A stretch of 64,000 nt of DNA from Bordetella sp. H567 (GCF_001704295.1 NZ_CP012334.1:5282084-5346083); one strand, 5' to 3'. Positions 28,450 through 37,631 are shown, numbered from the stretch's first letter. A program made the numbers and translations. The notes: generated from the letters alone by a model not told the origin.

Positions 28450-29325
28450 ATGACGGTATTCAGATCGTTCCTGTTCGCGCCCGCCAACCATCCGCGCCGG
28501 GTGGAAAAGGCCCTCACGCTGGCGGCCGATGCGGTCATCCTGGACCTGGAAGACGCCTGCGCGATCTCGGAAAAAGTGGCCAGCCGGGCCAAGGTCGGCG
28601 AAGCCATGGCGCGGCCGCGCCGCTGCCTGGGATACGTGCGCGTCAATCCGCTTTCCACCGAATTCGCGTATGGCGACCTGACCGAGACCGTGCGGCCCGG
28701 CCTGGATGGCGTGGTGCTGCCCAAGGTGGAATCGCCCAGCGACCTGCACACCGCGGATTGGCTGATCCGCCAGATGGAGCGTGAACACGGCATGCCGGAC
28801 GGCAGCGTCGATCTCATTCCCATCATCGAGACCGCGCGCGGCCTGGCCGCCCTGCCGCGCATCCTGGCGGCCTCGCCGCGGGTCAAGCGCGCGGCCTTCG
28901 GCGCGGGCGATTTCACGCTGGACCTGGACCTGACGTGGACGCGCGACGAGGAAGAACTGAACGCCTATCGCGCGCAGGTGGTGCTGCATTCGCGCGCGGC
29001 AGGCATCGAAGCGCCCCTGGATACCGTGTGGGTGAACCTGCAAGACCCGGACGGCTGCGCGGCCTCGGCGCGCAAGGCGCGCGAGCTGGGTTTCCAAGGA
29101 AAGCTGTGCATCCACCCCGACCAGGTCCCGGTCGTGAACGACGCCTTCTCGCCCACCGCGGCGCAGATCGCCCGCGCGCAGCGCGTGCTGGAGGCGTTCG
29201 CGCAGGCCGAAGCGCAGGGCTCTTCGGCGATACAGCTGGATGGGCAGTTCATCGACTACCCCATCGTCTACGCCGCGCAGCGCGTGATGGCATTGGCGGC
29301 AAAGACACAACCGGAACGACCATAA
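28450..29325 (+). CDS. CitE/HpcH-family CoA-ester lyase (first of three)
   Basis: A 291-residue TIM-barrel lyase of the CitE-like group, which cleaves or forms acyl-CoA esters such as citramalyl-CoA or malyl-CoA. Conserved features are VILDLEDAC, the RVN triad arginine (YVRVNPL), PKVESPSD, the metal-binding glutamate of PIIETARGL, and FGAGDFTLDLDL. The C-terminal CIHPDQVPVVNDAFSP is also intact. It is the first gene of a nine-gene operon and is followed by a second CoA-transferase. The precise substrate is not determined by sequence. Confidence 0.9.
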   Translation: MTVFRSFLFAPANHPRRVEKALTLAADAVILDLEDACAISEKVASRAKVGEAMARPRRCLGYVRVNPLSTEFAYGDLTETVRPGLDGVVLPKVESPSDLHTADWLIRQMEREHGMPDGSVDLIPIIETARGLAALPRILAASPRVKRAAFGAGDFTLDLDLTWTRDEEELNAYRAQVVLHSRAAGIEAPLDTVWVNLQDPDGCAASARKARELGFQGKLCIHPDQVPVVNDAFSPTAAQIARAQRVLEAFAQAEAQGSSAIQLDGQFIDYPIVYAAQRVMALAAKTQPERP

Positions 29326-29363
29326 CGCGGAGCGGATGCCCGCACATCAGGGAGGAGACACCC

Positions 29364-30578
29364 ATGGACAACGCCGCGGCCGCCGTCCGGCCCCTCGATC
29401 ACCTGAAGGTGATCGATGTATCGAGTTTTCTGGCCGGTCCCTTCTGCTCGACCCAATTGGCGGAATTCGGCGCGGACGTCATCAAGCTGGAATTGCCCGG
29501 CGTCGGCGACGCGCTGCGGCGCTTCGGCAGCATCACGCCCTGCGGGGATTCGTTGCCCTGGCTGTCCGAGTGCCGCAACAAGAAATCCGCCACGCTGGAC
29601 TTGCGCAAGCCGGAAGGCGCCGAACTGCTGAAGGCACTGATCAAGGACGCCGACGTACTGGTGGAAAACTTCCAGCCCGGCACCCTGGAAAAATGGAACC
29701 TGGGGTGGGACGTACTGAAGGAAGTCAATCCACGCCTGATCATGGTGCGGATATCGGGCTACGGGCAGACCGGCCCCTACAGCGGACGGCCGGGCTTCGG
29801 CCGCATCGGCAATGCCTTCGGCGGGCTGTCCTTCCTGGCGGGCTACCCCGACCGGCCGCCCGTGACGCCCGGATCGGCCACGATCCCGGACTACATGGCC
29901 GGCCTGTACGGCGCGCTGGGCGTGCTGCTCGCGCTGCAATCGCTGGCCAAGACCGGCCGCGGCCAGGTGGTGGACATCGGGCTGTACGAGCCGATCTTCC
30001 GCATCCTGGACGAACTGGCGCCGGCCTACAAGATGAAGGGTTATGTGCGCCAGCGCATGGGGCCGGGCACGGTCAACGTGGTGCCGCACAGCCACTATCC
30101 CACCAAGGACGGCCGCTGGGTGGCGATCGCCTGCACCAGCGACAAGATCTTCGAACGCCTGGCCCAGGCCATGGGCGTGCCGGAATTCGGCGGGACCGGC
30201 AAGTGGGGGACCATCACGCAGCGCGAGGCCGAACGCGCGCAGGTGGACGACTACGTCGGCGCCTGGAGCGCGCAGTACACGCGCGACGAGGTGCTGCGGC
30301 GCTGCGAGGAACACCAGGTGCCCTGCGGTCCGGTCTACGCCATCGACGAAATCTTCGAGGACCCGCAGTACGCGGCGCGCGACAACATCGTCCACTTCAA
30401 GGACGAGCGCGTGGGCGAATACGCGGTACCCAATGTCGTGCCGCGGCTGACCGACACCCCGGGCGGCATCGACCGCCTGGGGCCTGCGCTAGGCGAGCAT
30501 AACGACGAGGTGTACCGCAACCGGCTGGGCCTGTCGACCGAACGCATCGAAGCGCTGATGCGCGCCGGCGTGATCTGA
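29364..30578 (+). CDS. CaiB/BaiF family CoA-transferase (second of two)
   Basis: A 404-residue class III CoA-transferase. It shows KVIDVSSFLAGPF, ENFQPGTLEKWNLGW, GYGQTGPYSGRPGF and IPDYMAG, in which Asp176 occupies the catalytic aspartate position. The ATG at 29364 is preceded by GGGAGGAGACA; the longer open frame 5' overlaps the CitE gene. It differs substantially from the CoA-transferase at 25200, so the two probably use different acids or CoA donors in one pathway. Confidence 0.92.
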   Translation: MDNAAAAVRPLDHLKVIDVSSFLAGPFCSTQLAEFGADVIKLELPGVGDALRRFGSITPCGDSLPWLSECRNKKSATLDLRKPEGAELLKALIKDADVLVENFQPGTLEKWNLGWDVLKEVNPRLIMVRISGYGQTGPYSGRPGFGRIGNAFGGLSFLAGYPDRPPVTPGSATIPDYMAGLYGALGVLLALQSLAKTGRGQVVDIGLYEPIFRILDELAPAYKMKGYVRQRMGPGTVNVVPHSHYPTKDGRWVAIACTSDKIFERLAQAMGVPEFGGTGKWGTITQREAERAQVDDYVGAWSAQYTRDEVLRRCEEHQVPCGPVYAIDEIFEDPQYAARDNIVHFKDERVGEYAVPNVVPRLTDTPGGIDRLGPALGEHNDEVYRNRLGLSTERIEALMRAGVI

Positions 30579-30680
30579 CGGTCCATCGATACGGACGGCG
30601 GGGCGCGCGGGGCGGCCCGCCGGCACCGGTCGACACCGAATAAGCGCCACGGCCAGCGGCGCAATGGAGGAGACGTCATC

Positions 30681-31544
30681 GTGCCTTTCATCGAATTGTT
30701 CGTGGCCGGCATCCTGCTGGGCGGGCTGTACGCCCTGATGGCCTGCGGCCTGAACCTGGTGTTCGGCGTCATGCGGGTCATCAATTTCGCCCATGGCGAC
30801 CTGCTGGCGGTCGGCGCCTTGACCACGGTCTCGCTGGTGGCGGGCATGCACCTGCCCTACGCCGCCGCGCTGGTGCTGGTGCCGCTGCTGACGGCCGCGC
30901 TGGGGCTGGCCATGCAATGGATCGTGATCCGCCGCATCGCCGACGGCCCGATGATCATGTCGCTGCTGGCCACCTTCGCCCTGTCCACCATCATCGTCAA
31001 CATCTCCATCCTGATCTGGGGCGGTGGCTATCGCGGCCTGCCGACGGTATTGGGCGGTTCGGTCCGCATCGCCGGCATGGACATCCCGCTTTCGCGGCTG
31101 GTGTCCTTCCTGGTGGCGATGGCCGCGACGCTGGGCGTATGGTGGTTCCTGCAGGCCACGCGCTATGGCAAGGCCATCCGTTCCGTATCGCAGGCGCCGG
31201 AACTGGCGGTGATATCGGGCATCTCCATCAACCAGGTGCGCAACGTGACCTTCGCCCTGGGCGCGGCCATGGCCGGCCTGGCGGGCGTGCTGCTGGCACC
31301 TACCTTTGCCTCCGATGCCCAGCTGGGCGCGCGCTTCGGCATCAAGGCCTTCGCCGTCATCATCGTCGGCGGCATGGGCAGCTACCCCGGAGCCATGCTG
31401 GCCGCGCTGATGATGGGCGTGCTGGAAGTCTTCGCGGGCTACCTGTACGGGCAGGTGCTGGGTGCGGCCACCGTGTTCCTGGCGATGCTGGTGGTGCTGA
31501 TCTTCCGCCCGCGCGGCATCTTCGGCATGGGGGCGCGCGCATGA
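30681..31544 (+). CDS. Branched-chain amino acid-type ABC transporter permease (LivH)
   Basis: A 287-residue inner-membrane permease of the LivH type, with about eight hydrophobic segments. LivH-typical stretches include GGLYALMACGLNLVFGVMRVINFAHGD near the N terminus, broken here as GGLYALMACGLNL and VINFAHGD. It starts with GTG at 30681 behind a strong GGAGGAGACG site. Together with the next three genes and the ATPase at 34653 it builds a complete importer, which in this context likely brings in the carboxylic acid that the CoA-transferases activate. Confidence 0.92.
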   Translation: MPFIELFVAGILLGGLYALMACGLNLVFGVMRVINFAHGDLLAVGALTTVSLVAGMHLPYAAALVLVPLLTAALGLAMQWIVIRRIADGPMIMSLLATFALSTIIVNISILIWGGGYRGLPTVLGGSVRIAGMDIPLSRLVSFLVAMAATLGVWWFLQATRYGKAIRSVSQAPELAVISGISINQVRNVTFALGAAMAGLAGVLLAPTFASDAQLGARFGIKAFAVIIVGGMGSYPGAMLAALMMGVLEVFAGYLYGQVLGAATVFLAMLVVLIFRPRGIFGMGARA

Positions 31545-32557
31545 AATCCGCCCTGCTGCTTGCCGTCGTCCTGCTGGCGGCCGCGAGCGCGCCGTTCTAC
31601 GCCGGCTCGTACGCCATGTCCTTCCTGGTGCAGACCTTCATCTTCATGGGTCTGGCGTATTCCTGGAACCTGATCGGCGGCTATGCCGGCTACACGCACT
31701 TCGGCCAGGTGACCTTCTTCGGCCTGGGCGCGTATGTCGGCGCCATCGCCATCGGCCACGACATCGCCTGGCCGTGGGCCACCCTGCTGGCGGCGCTGTT
31801 CGCATCGCTGTGCGCGGCGCTGCTGGGCGCCATCATGCTGCGCTTGAAGGGGCCGTTCTTCGCCATCGGCATGTTCGGCATCGCCCGCGTGTGCGAATCG
31901 CTGGCACTGGGGCTGGACAGCATCACGCAGGGCGGTACGGGGCTGTACATGACCGCCGTGGACCTGGACCTGGTGTACTACGCGGCGGGCGCCGTGCTGC
32001 TGATCCTGCTGGCCGCCACCTGGCGCCTGGACAACTCCCGGCTGGGCCTGCAGCTGCTGTCCATCCGCGAGGACGAAACCGCCGCGGCGGCCCTGGGCGT
32101 GCGCACCACGCGGCTGAAGGTCGGCACCTTTATCGCGTCGGCCTTCATGCCGGGCGCGCTGGGCAGCCTGTACGCCTGCTACCTGGGCTTCATCGACCCC
32201 ACCACCGCCTTCGCCCCCATGACCGAACTGACGGTCATCGCCATGGTGCTGCTGGGCGGCATGGGTACCGTGCTGGGCCCGCTGGTCGGCGCGCTGGCAC
32301 TGTCGGTGGTCAACGAGGTGCTGTGGGCGCGCCTGCCGGAGATCTACCTTTCCCTGGTGGGCGTCATCATCCTGATCGCGGTGCTGTTCATGCCGCGCGG
32401 CATCGTCAATTTCGCGCAGCGGCGTGCCTGGTCCTGGGTGCCCGCGGCCCGCGGCCACCTGCGCCGGCTGGCGGACCGGCGCGGCGCCGCCGCCAGCCGG
32501 CCGGCGCGCAAGGCCATCGTCGATCCGACGCGCATGCCGCGCAAGGGACTGGGCTAG
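31541..32557 (+). CDS. Branched-chain amino acid-type ABC transporter permease (LivM)
   Basis: A 338-residue LivM-type permease with about nine hydrophobic segments, including YSWNLIGGYAGYTHFGQV and MVLLGGMGTVLGPLVGA. The start ATG at 31541 overlaps the LivH stop by 4 bp. The C terminus is a basic tail of about 45 residues after the last membrane segment (RRAWSWVPAARGHLRR and beyond), longer than usual for the family. It pairs with the LivH-like permease in the transport channel. Confidence 0.92.
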   Translation: MKSALLLAVVLLAAASAPFYAGSYAMSFLVQTFIFMGLAYSWNLIGGYAGYTHFGQVTFFGLGAYVGAIAIGHDIAWPWATLLAALFASLCAALLGAIMLRLKGPFFAIGMFGIARVCESLALGLDSITQGGTGLYMTAVDLDLVYYAAGAVLLILLAATWRLDNSRLGLQLLSIREDETAAAALGVRTTRLKVGTFIASAFMPGALGSLYACYLGFIDPTTAFAPMTELTVIAMVLLGGMGTVLGPLVGALALSVVNEVLWARLPEIYLSLVGVIILIAVLFMPRGIVNFAQRRAWSWVPAARGHLRRLADRRGAAASRPARKAIVDPTRMPRKGLG

Positions 32558-32585
32558 GGCCTGTTAACGCTGGAAGGAGCCTCGC

Positions 32586-33293
32586 ATGGCGCAGGAAGAC
32601 ATCCTGGTGGTGGAAGAGGTACGCAAGAGCTTCGGCGGCCGGGTGGCGCTGGACGGCGCCAGCCTGCGCATCGCGCGGGGCTCCATCACCGGCGTGATCG
32701 GCCCCAATGGGTCGGGCAAGTCCACGCTGTTCAATATCGTGGCCGGCACCCTGCCGCCGGACGCCGGACGCGTGCTGTTCGACGGCAAGGACCTGGCGCA
32801 CACGTCACCCGCGGAGATATGCCGGCGCGGCCTGGGACGCACCTTCCAGATATCGCGGCTATTCGCGGAGCTGACGGTGCTGGAAAACCTGGTCGCGGTG
32901 GCGCACCGCCTGTCCGACGCGCAGGCCGTGCAGCGCGCGCTGGAATTGCTGGATTTCCTGGAGATCGGCGCGCTGCGCGACAAGTGGGGCGCCGAGCTTT
33001 CCTACGGCCAGCGCAAGCTGGTGGAAATCGCCCGCGCCCTGATGCTGGGGCCGCGCGTCATGCTGCTGGACGAACCCTTCGCCGGCATCAATCCGCGCCT
33101 GCAGAACCGCATCGTCGAACGCCTGCAGGTGCTGCGCGAGCAAGGCCTGACGGTGTTCTTCATCGACCACGAAATGCGCATCGTGCTGGAAATCTGCGAC
33201 GACCTGTACGTACTGGCCGAAGGCCAGGTCATCGCGCACGGCGATGCTGCAGCCATACGCGCGGACGAACGCGTCAAGGAAGCGTATTTCTGA
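32586..33293 (+). CDS. ABC transporter ATP-binding protein (LivG)
   Basis: A 235-residue ATPase of the LivG type. Walker A is GPNGSGKST, the signature reads LSYGQRKLVEIARAL, Walker B is VMLLDEPFAG and the family-typical INPRLQNRI follows. It provides energy for the importer together with the LivF-like ATPase. It lies 28 bp after livM and 81 bp before the binding-protein gene. Confidence 0.94.
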   Translation: MAQEDILVVEEVRKSFGGRVALDGASLRIARGSITGVIGPNGSGKSTLFNIVAGTLPPDAGRVLFDGKDLAHTSPAEICRRGLGRTFQISRLFAELTVLENLVAVAHRLSDAQAVQRALELLDFLEIGALRDKWGAELSYGQRKLVEIARALMLGPRVMLLDEPFAGINPRLQNRIVERLQVLREQGLTVFFIDHEMRIVLEICDDLYVLAEGQVIAHGDAAAIRADERVKEAYF

Positions 33294-33374
33294 CCGCGCC
33301 AGGGCCGGTACCACGGTCCACCCACGCCGCCGGCCCGCATGGGCGGGCTGCCCACCCACCGGAGGAGACACACG

Positions 33375-34616
33375 ATGAAAAAGCAGCTGCTGGATAAATG
33401 CCTGGCCCCCGTGCTGCGCCGCCTGGTCGGCCGGCGCGCCGCCAGGGCCGCGGCCACGCTCGCCGTGGCCGCGGCTGCCGCCGGCCTGGCGGGCGGCGCC
33501 CTGGCCCAGGATGGCAAGCCGATACGCGTCGGCGTCGCCCTGTCGCAGTCGGGCAACCTGGCCGACAGCGCCAAGCACTATTGGGAAGGCGTGGCGCTGT
33601 GGCGCGACCTGGTCAATGCGCGCGGCGGGCTGCTCGGCCGCAAGGTGGAGCTGATCGTCTACGACGATCGCAGCGACCCCGCGACCGCGGCGCGCCTGTA
33701 CGAAAAGCTGATCACCGACGACAACGTGGACCTGCTGTTCGGCCCATGGGGCTCGGCCTCCGCCGCCACGGCATCGGGGGTGGCCAACCGCCACAAGCGC
33801 ATTTTCTTCAACTCCGGCGGCGCTTCGGAGCAGATACAGGAACGCGGCTACAAATACGTCTTCCAGACCGCCGCGCCCATCAGCGCCTACGTCGCCAGCG
33901 TCGGCCCGCTGGCCGAGCAGCACAACCTGAAGACGGTCGCCTTCTTCGGCCGTGATTATCCTGCCGCGCGCGACATGGAGAAATCCATCAAGGCCATCGC
34001 GGAAAAGCGCGAGCTGAAGGTCGTGGCCTCGGAATTCTTTCCCGCCGGCACCACGGACTTTTCGTCGATGATCGCGCAGGCGCGCCAGCTGCAGCCCGAT
34101 ATCTGGGTCTCGGTCGGCTATCCCAACGAAGCCATCGAAATGGTGCGCCAGTTCAAGGCCTCGAACTACCTGCCCAAGGTTTTCGTCCATAACGGCGTCT
34201 CCATCGACGATTTCCTGAAGGCCTCCGGCAAGGACGGCGATTACGCCTTCGGCATGTCCCTGTACGAGCCGTCGCTCAAGACCAAGGGCAACGAGGAATT
34301 CGTCAAGGCATACCAGCAAACCTACAAGGGCGATCCCGGCTATTACTCCGCGTTCTCCTATGCCGGCGCCACCGTCATGGAAGCCGCCGTCAAGGCCGCC
34401 GGATCGCTGGACCAGGAGAAGCTGCGCGACGTGCTCACCACCCTGGAAGTCGATACGGTCATGGGCCATCACAAGGTCGATCCGAAAACCGGCAAGCAGG
34501 TCGGCGTCACCGGGCTGCTGGTGCAGGTGCGCGACGGCAAGCGCGAGATCGTCATGCCGCTGGACGTGAAGACGGCCGACGCGGTCGTTCCCATGCCGCC
34601 TTGGAACAAGCGTTGA
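33375..34616 (+). CDS. Branched-chain amino acid-type ABC transporter substrate-binding protein
   Basis: A 413-residue periplasmic binding protein of the type I LivJ/amide-carboxylate family. The signal peptide is about 44 residues long and ends in GGALAQ, with cleavage likely after ALA. The mature part begins KPIRVGVALSQSGNLADSAKHYWEG, split here as KPIRVGVALSQSG and the following stretch. Similar proteins bind carboxylates as well as amino acids. The ATG at 33375 is preceded by GGAGGAGACA. Its ligand would be the most direct clue to the pathway. Confidence 0.93.
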   Translation: MKKQLLDKCLAPVLRRLVGRRAARAAATLAVAAAAAGLAGGALAQDGKPIRVGVALSQSGNLADSAKHYWEGVALWRDLVNARGGLLGRKVELIVYDDRSDPATAARLYEKLITDDNVDLLFGPWGSASAATASGVANRHKRIFFNSGGASEQIQERGYKYVFQTAAPISAYVASVGPLAEQHNLKTVAFFGRDYPAARDMEKSIKAIAEKRELKVVASEFFPAGTTDFSSMIAQARQLQPDIWVSVGYPNEAIEMVRQFKASNYLPKVFVHNGVSIDDFLKASGKDGDYAFGMSLYEPSLKTKGNEEFVKAYQQTYKGDPGYYSAFSYAGATVMEAAVKAAGSLDQEKLRDVLTTLEVDTVMGHHKVDPKTGKQVGVTGLLVQVRDGKREIVMPLDVKTADAVVPMPPWNKR

Positions 34617-34652
34617 TACGGACGGGGACGCAAGTCCCCTGGGGAGCATCGC

Positions 34653-35441
34653 ATGAACGCGCAACCACCCGTCTTCCTGGAAATGCAGGGCGTCACCACG
34701 GGCTACGGCGACGTGCCCGTGGTGCGCAACGCCAACCTGCGCTTTCCGCGCGGCGGCATCACGGCCGTGATCGGATCCAACGGCGCCGGCAAATCCACCG
34801 CCATCAAGGCGGCGGCCGGCCTGCTGCCCGCATGGAAGGGCCGCGTGCTGATCGGCGACGCCGACGTCACCGCCGAGGCCCCGCACAAGCGCCTGTCGCG
34901 CGGCCTGGCCTTCGTTCCGCAGGGCCGCATCGTACTGCCCGACATGACGGTGCGCGAAAACCTGGACATCGGCGCCTACATCCTGGGCAAGGACCGCAAA
35001 CGCATCGACCAGGCCCTGGAACGCGTCGTCGCCTCCTTTCCCATCATCGGCCAGCGCATGCGGCAACTGGCCGGGACCATGAGCGGCGGCGAACAGCAGA
35101 TGCTGGCCATCGCACGCGCGCTGATGACCAGCCCCACCGCCATCATCCTGGACGAGCCCTCGCTGGGCCTCTCGCCCAAATTCGTCAATGCCGTCTTCGA
35201 AAAACTGGTCGAGCTGGCGGCGTCCGGGCTGACCATCATCATGGTCGAACAAAAAGCCTCGCGCGCCCTGCAGATCGCCGACAGCGGCTACGTCATGCAT
35301 ACCGGCCAGGTCGTTTATGCCGGCCCCGCGCGCGAGCTGCTGGACAATCCGAACGTGCAACGGCTGTTCCTGGGCGAGGTCCCGGAAGAAATCGACCGCC
35401 TGGTCGCGGCGGCCCACGACGCGGAGGCCCTGGATGCCTGA
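34653..35441 (+). CDS. ABC transporter ATP-binding protein (LivF)
   Basis: A 262-residue LivF-type ATPase. Walker A is GSNGAGKST, the signature MSGGEQQMLAIARAL, and Walker B AIILDEPSLGLSP. It completes the importer. Its stop overlaps the start of the next CitE gene by 8 bp, so transport and lyase genes are translationally linked. Confidence 0.94.
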   Translation: MNAQPPVFLEMQGVTTGYGDVPVVRNANLRFPRGGITAVIGSNGAGKSTAIKAAAGLLPAWKGRVLIGDADVTAEAPHKRLSRGLAFVPQGRIVLPDMTVRENLDIGAYILGKDRKRIDQALERVVASFPIIGQRMRQLAGTMSGGEQQMLAIARALMTSPTAIILDEPSLGLSPKFVNAVFEKLVELAASGLTIIMVEQKASRALQIADSGYVMHTGQVVYAGPARELLDNPNVQRLFLGEVPEEIDRLVAAAHDAEALDA

Positions 35442-36555
35442 TCCCCGCCTGCGGCGCACGATGCTCATGACGCCGGGCAACCGCGAAGACCGCCTGCGCA
35501 AGGCGGCGGCGTACGGGGCCGACGCCCTGGTCTACGACCTGGAGGACAGCGTACCGCCGGCGGAGAAAGCGCACGCGCGGCGATGCATGGCCGCCGTCCT
35601 GGGCGCGCCAGAGGCACCCCCTGCCGCCGGCCTCGATCCCGGACCACATGGTGTCCGCGGCGATCGCGAACCGCCTGCCGGCCGCGATCAGCGCGGACGA
35701 CATCCCGACGGCCTCGAACGCTGCGTGCGCATCAACGCGCTGGATACGCCCTACGGCGCCGATGACCTGGCCGCCCTGCCCTTCGACCGGATCGATTCCG
35801 TCATGGTGCCCAAGGTCGAATCCGCCGACATGCTGCGCGAGGTCGACGCCCGCCTGTCCGCCCTGCACGCCGACCGCGGCCGCGACCGGCCCATCGAATT
35901 GATCGCGCTCATCGAAACCCCGCGCGGCGTGCTGCGCGCCCTGGACATCGCCGATGCCGTGCCGCGCACCACCGCGCTGTTTTTCGGTTCGGGCGACTAC
36001 ACCTCCGCCCTGGGGGCGGAGGTGACCGACGCCACGCTGCACTATCCGCGCTCGGTCATCGCGGCGGCCGCCGCCGCCGCGGGCATGCAGGCCATCGACG
36101 CCGCCTTCTTCGGCGACGTCAGGAACGCCCAGGCCACCCGCCAGGACGCGCTGGCCGCGCGCGCCATGGGCTACGCCGGCAAGGTCGTCTTCCACCCGAA
36201 CCAGGTCGACGTCGTCAACGACGTCTTCTCGCCCTCGCCCGCTGAAATCGCGCGGGCCCAGCGCCTGATCGCGGCCTATGAGGCGCAACTGGCGCTCGGG
36301 CACGGCACCAGCGCCGTGGACGGCCTGTTCGTGGCCGTCGACCTGGTCGCCCCCGCGCGCCGCCTCTTGCGCCTGGCCGAAACCCTGCGACAGCGTGCCG
36401 GCGGCAGGCCGCCAGCTTCCACGGCAGATACCGCGGCATCCCAATCGACCGCTTCAACAGCGGCAGGCACTGCGCAGCCCCAGTCGATCGGTTCCACAAC
36501 AGCAAGCAGCGCACAGCCCCCGTCAACCGCTCGCCATCCGGGATCTTCATCATGA
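35434..36555 (+). CDS. CitE/HpcH-family CoA-ester lyase (second of three) with inserted linker and repeat tail
   Basis: A 373-residue CitE-like lyase. Core motifs are present: VYDLEDSVPP, RINALDTPYG, PKVESADM, LIETPRGVL, FFGSGDYTSALGAE and VVFHPNQVDVVNDVFSP. Two oddities stand out. Residues about 58-95 are a glycine/proline/charged insertion before the RIN strand, where relatives have a short loop. The last 50 or so residues are Ser/Thr/Ala/Gln-rich with a 13-residue degenerate repeat (SQSTASTAAGTAQ then PQSIGSTTASSAQ). Its start overlaps livF by 8 bp and its end overlaps the next lyase gene by 4 bp. Confidence 0.88.
   Translation: MPDPRLRRTMLMTPGNREDRLRKAAAYGADALVYDLEDSVPPAEKAHARRCMAAVLGAPEAPPAAGLDPGPHGVRGDREPPAGRDQRGRHPDGLERCVRINALDTPYGADDLAALPFDRIDSVMVPKVESADMLREVDARLSALHADRGRDRPIELIALIETPRGVLRALDIADAVPRTTALFFGSGDYTSALGAEVTDATLHYPRSVIAAAAAAAGMQAIDAAFFGDVRNAQATRQDALAARAMGYAGKVVFHPNQVDVVNDVFSPSPAEIARAQRLIAAYEAQLALGHGTSAVDGLFVAVDLVAPARRLLRLAETLRQRAGGRPPASTADTAASQSTASTAAGTAQPQSIGSTTASSAQPPSTARHPGSSS
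36440..36517 (+). repeat. Two degenerate 39-bp tandem repeats at the 3' end of the second CitE gene
   Basis: Copies at 36440-36478 and 36479-36517 start CCCAATCG and CCCAGTCG and end GCGCAGC and GCACAGC. They are in frame and encode the 13-residue tail repeat; a partial third unit follows. The length is a multiple of three, so copy-number change would not disturb the overlapping start of the next gene. Confidence 0.75.
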
Positions 36556-37559
36556 CCGCGCACCCCTACCGCCAAGCCGCCTCGCACACCCACCGGCCGG
36601 AACGCCTGCAGCGTTCCGAACTGGCGGTTCCCGCCACCAACCCGCGCTTCTTCGCCAAGGCCGCGGCCAGCGCCGCGGACGTCGTCTTCCTCGACCTGGA
36701 AGACGCGGTCGCGCCCGCCGCCAAGGACGCGGCCCGTGCACGCGCCGTGGCCGCGCTCAACGACATCGACTGGGGCAACAAAACGATGGCGGTGCGCGTG
36801 AACGGCCTGGACACCCCATGGGCGCACCGCGACATCCTGGATGTGGCCCGCCTGGCCCCCCGGCTGGACCTGATCCTGCTGCCCAAGGCCGGCGCCGCCT
36901 TCGACGTGCAGTTCGTCGACCAGCTGCTGACGCTGATCGAACGCGAAACCGGGCGTCCCAAGCGCATCGGCATCGAAGTCCTGATCGAAACCGCGCTGGG
37001 CGTGGCCAATGCCGAAGCCATCGCACAATCATCGCCACGATTGGAAGCCATGATCTTCGGCGTCGGCGACTACACGGTGGACATGCGAACCTACGACGAG
37101 GTATTCGGAACGCCCAGCGAGCGCTACGCCATCCTGACTAGCGCCGTCGGCGACGCGCCGCGCCAACGCCACTGGAACGACCAGTGGCACTTCGCCATGG
37201 CGCGCATCGCCAACGCCTGCCGCGCGCACGGCCTGCGCCCCATCGACGGCCCCTACACCGACTTTCGCGACATCGACGGCTACCGGGCCTCCACGGCCCG
37301 CGCCGCCGCGCTGGGATTCGAAGGCAAATGGGCCATCCATCCCACCCAGATCGATCTGGCGAACGTAGCCTTTTCACCCACGCAGGCCCAGCTGGACTGG
37401 GCGGCGCGTGTCACCCGGCTCATCGAAGAAACGAATCGTTCCGGCCAAGGCGCGGTGGGTGATGACGGCGTATTGGTGGACATGGCCCACCTGAAGCAGG
37501 CCGCGCACTTGCAACACCGCCACTCATTGATCGAGCGCATGGCGGTGCCGAAGGCCTGA
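36552..37559 (+). CDS. CitE/HpcH-family CoA-ester lyase (third of three), malyl-CoA lyase-like
   Basis: A 335-residue lyase, longer than the other two and nearer to malyl-CoA/beta-methylmalyl-CoA lyases. Motifs are VFLDLEDAVAP, AVRVNGLDTPW, LILLPKAG, VLIETALGVANAE, FGVGDYTVDM and KWAIHPTQIDLANVAFSP. The RRTPWKN-like inserted region DAPRQRHWNDQWHFAMARI is absent from the other two copies. It is the last gene of the operon, coupled to the preceding lyase by ATGA. Malate, citramalate or methylmalate CoA esters are plausible substrates. Confidence 0.88.
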   Translation: MTAHPYRQAASHTHRPERLQRSELAVPATNPRFFAKAAASAADVVFLDLEDAVAPAAKDAARARAVAALNDIDWGNKTMAVRVNGLDTPWAHRDILDVARLAPRLDLILLPKAGAAFDVQFVDQLLTLIERETGRPKRIGIEVLIETALGVANAEAIAQSSPRLEAMIFGVGDYTVDMRTYDEVFGTPSERYAILTSAVGDAPRQRHWNDQWHFAMARIANACRAHGLRPIDGPYTDFRDIDGYRASTARAAALGFEGKWAIHPTQIDLANVAFSPTQAQLDWAARVTRLIEETNRSGQGAVGDDGVLVDMAHLKQAAHLQHRHSLIERMAVPKA

Positions 37560-37631
37560 GCCGGCAGCGACGCAACCGCTCATCTGTTCCACGATCACGG
37601 TGCTATGGCACACGCTGGCCGCCGAATTCCC

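Noticed and set aside
32859-35501. Minus-strand open frame of about 880 codons
   Set aside because: Antisense to the LivG, binding-protein and LivF genes, all of which have clear family motifs.
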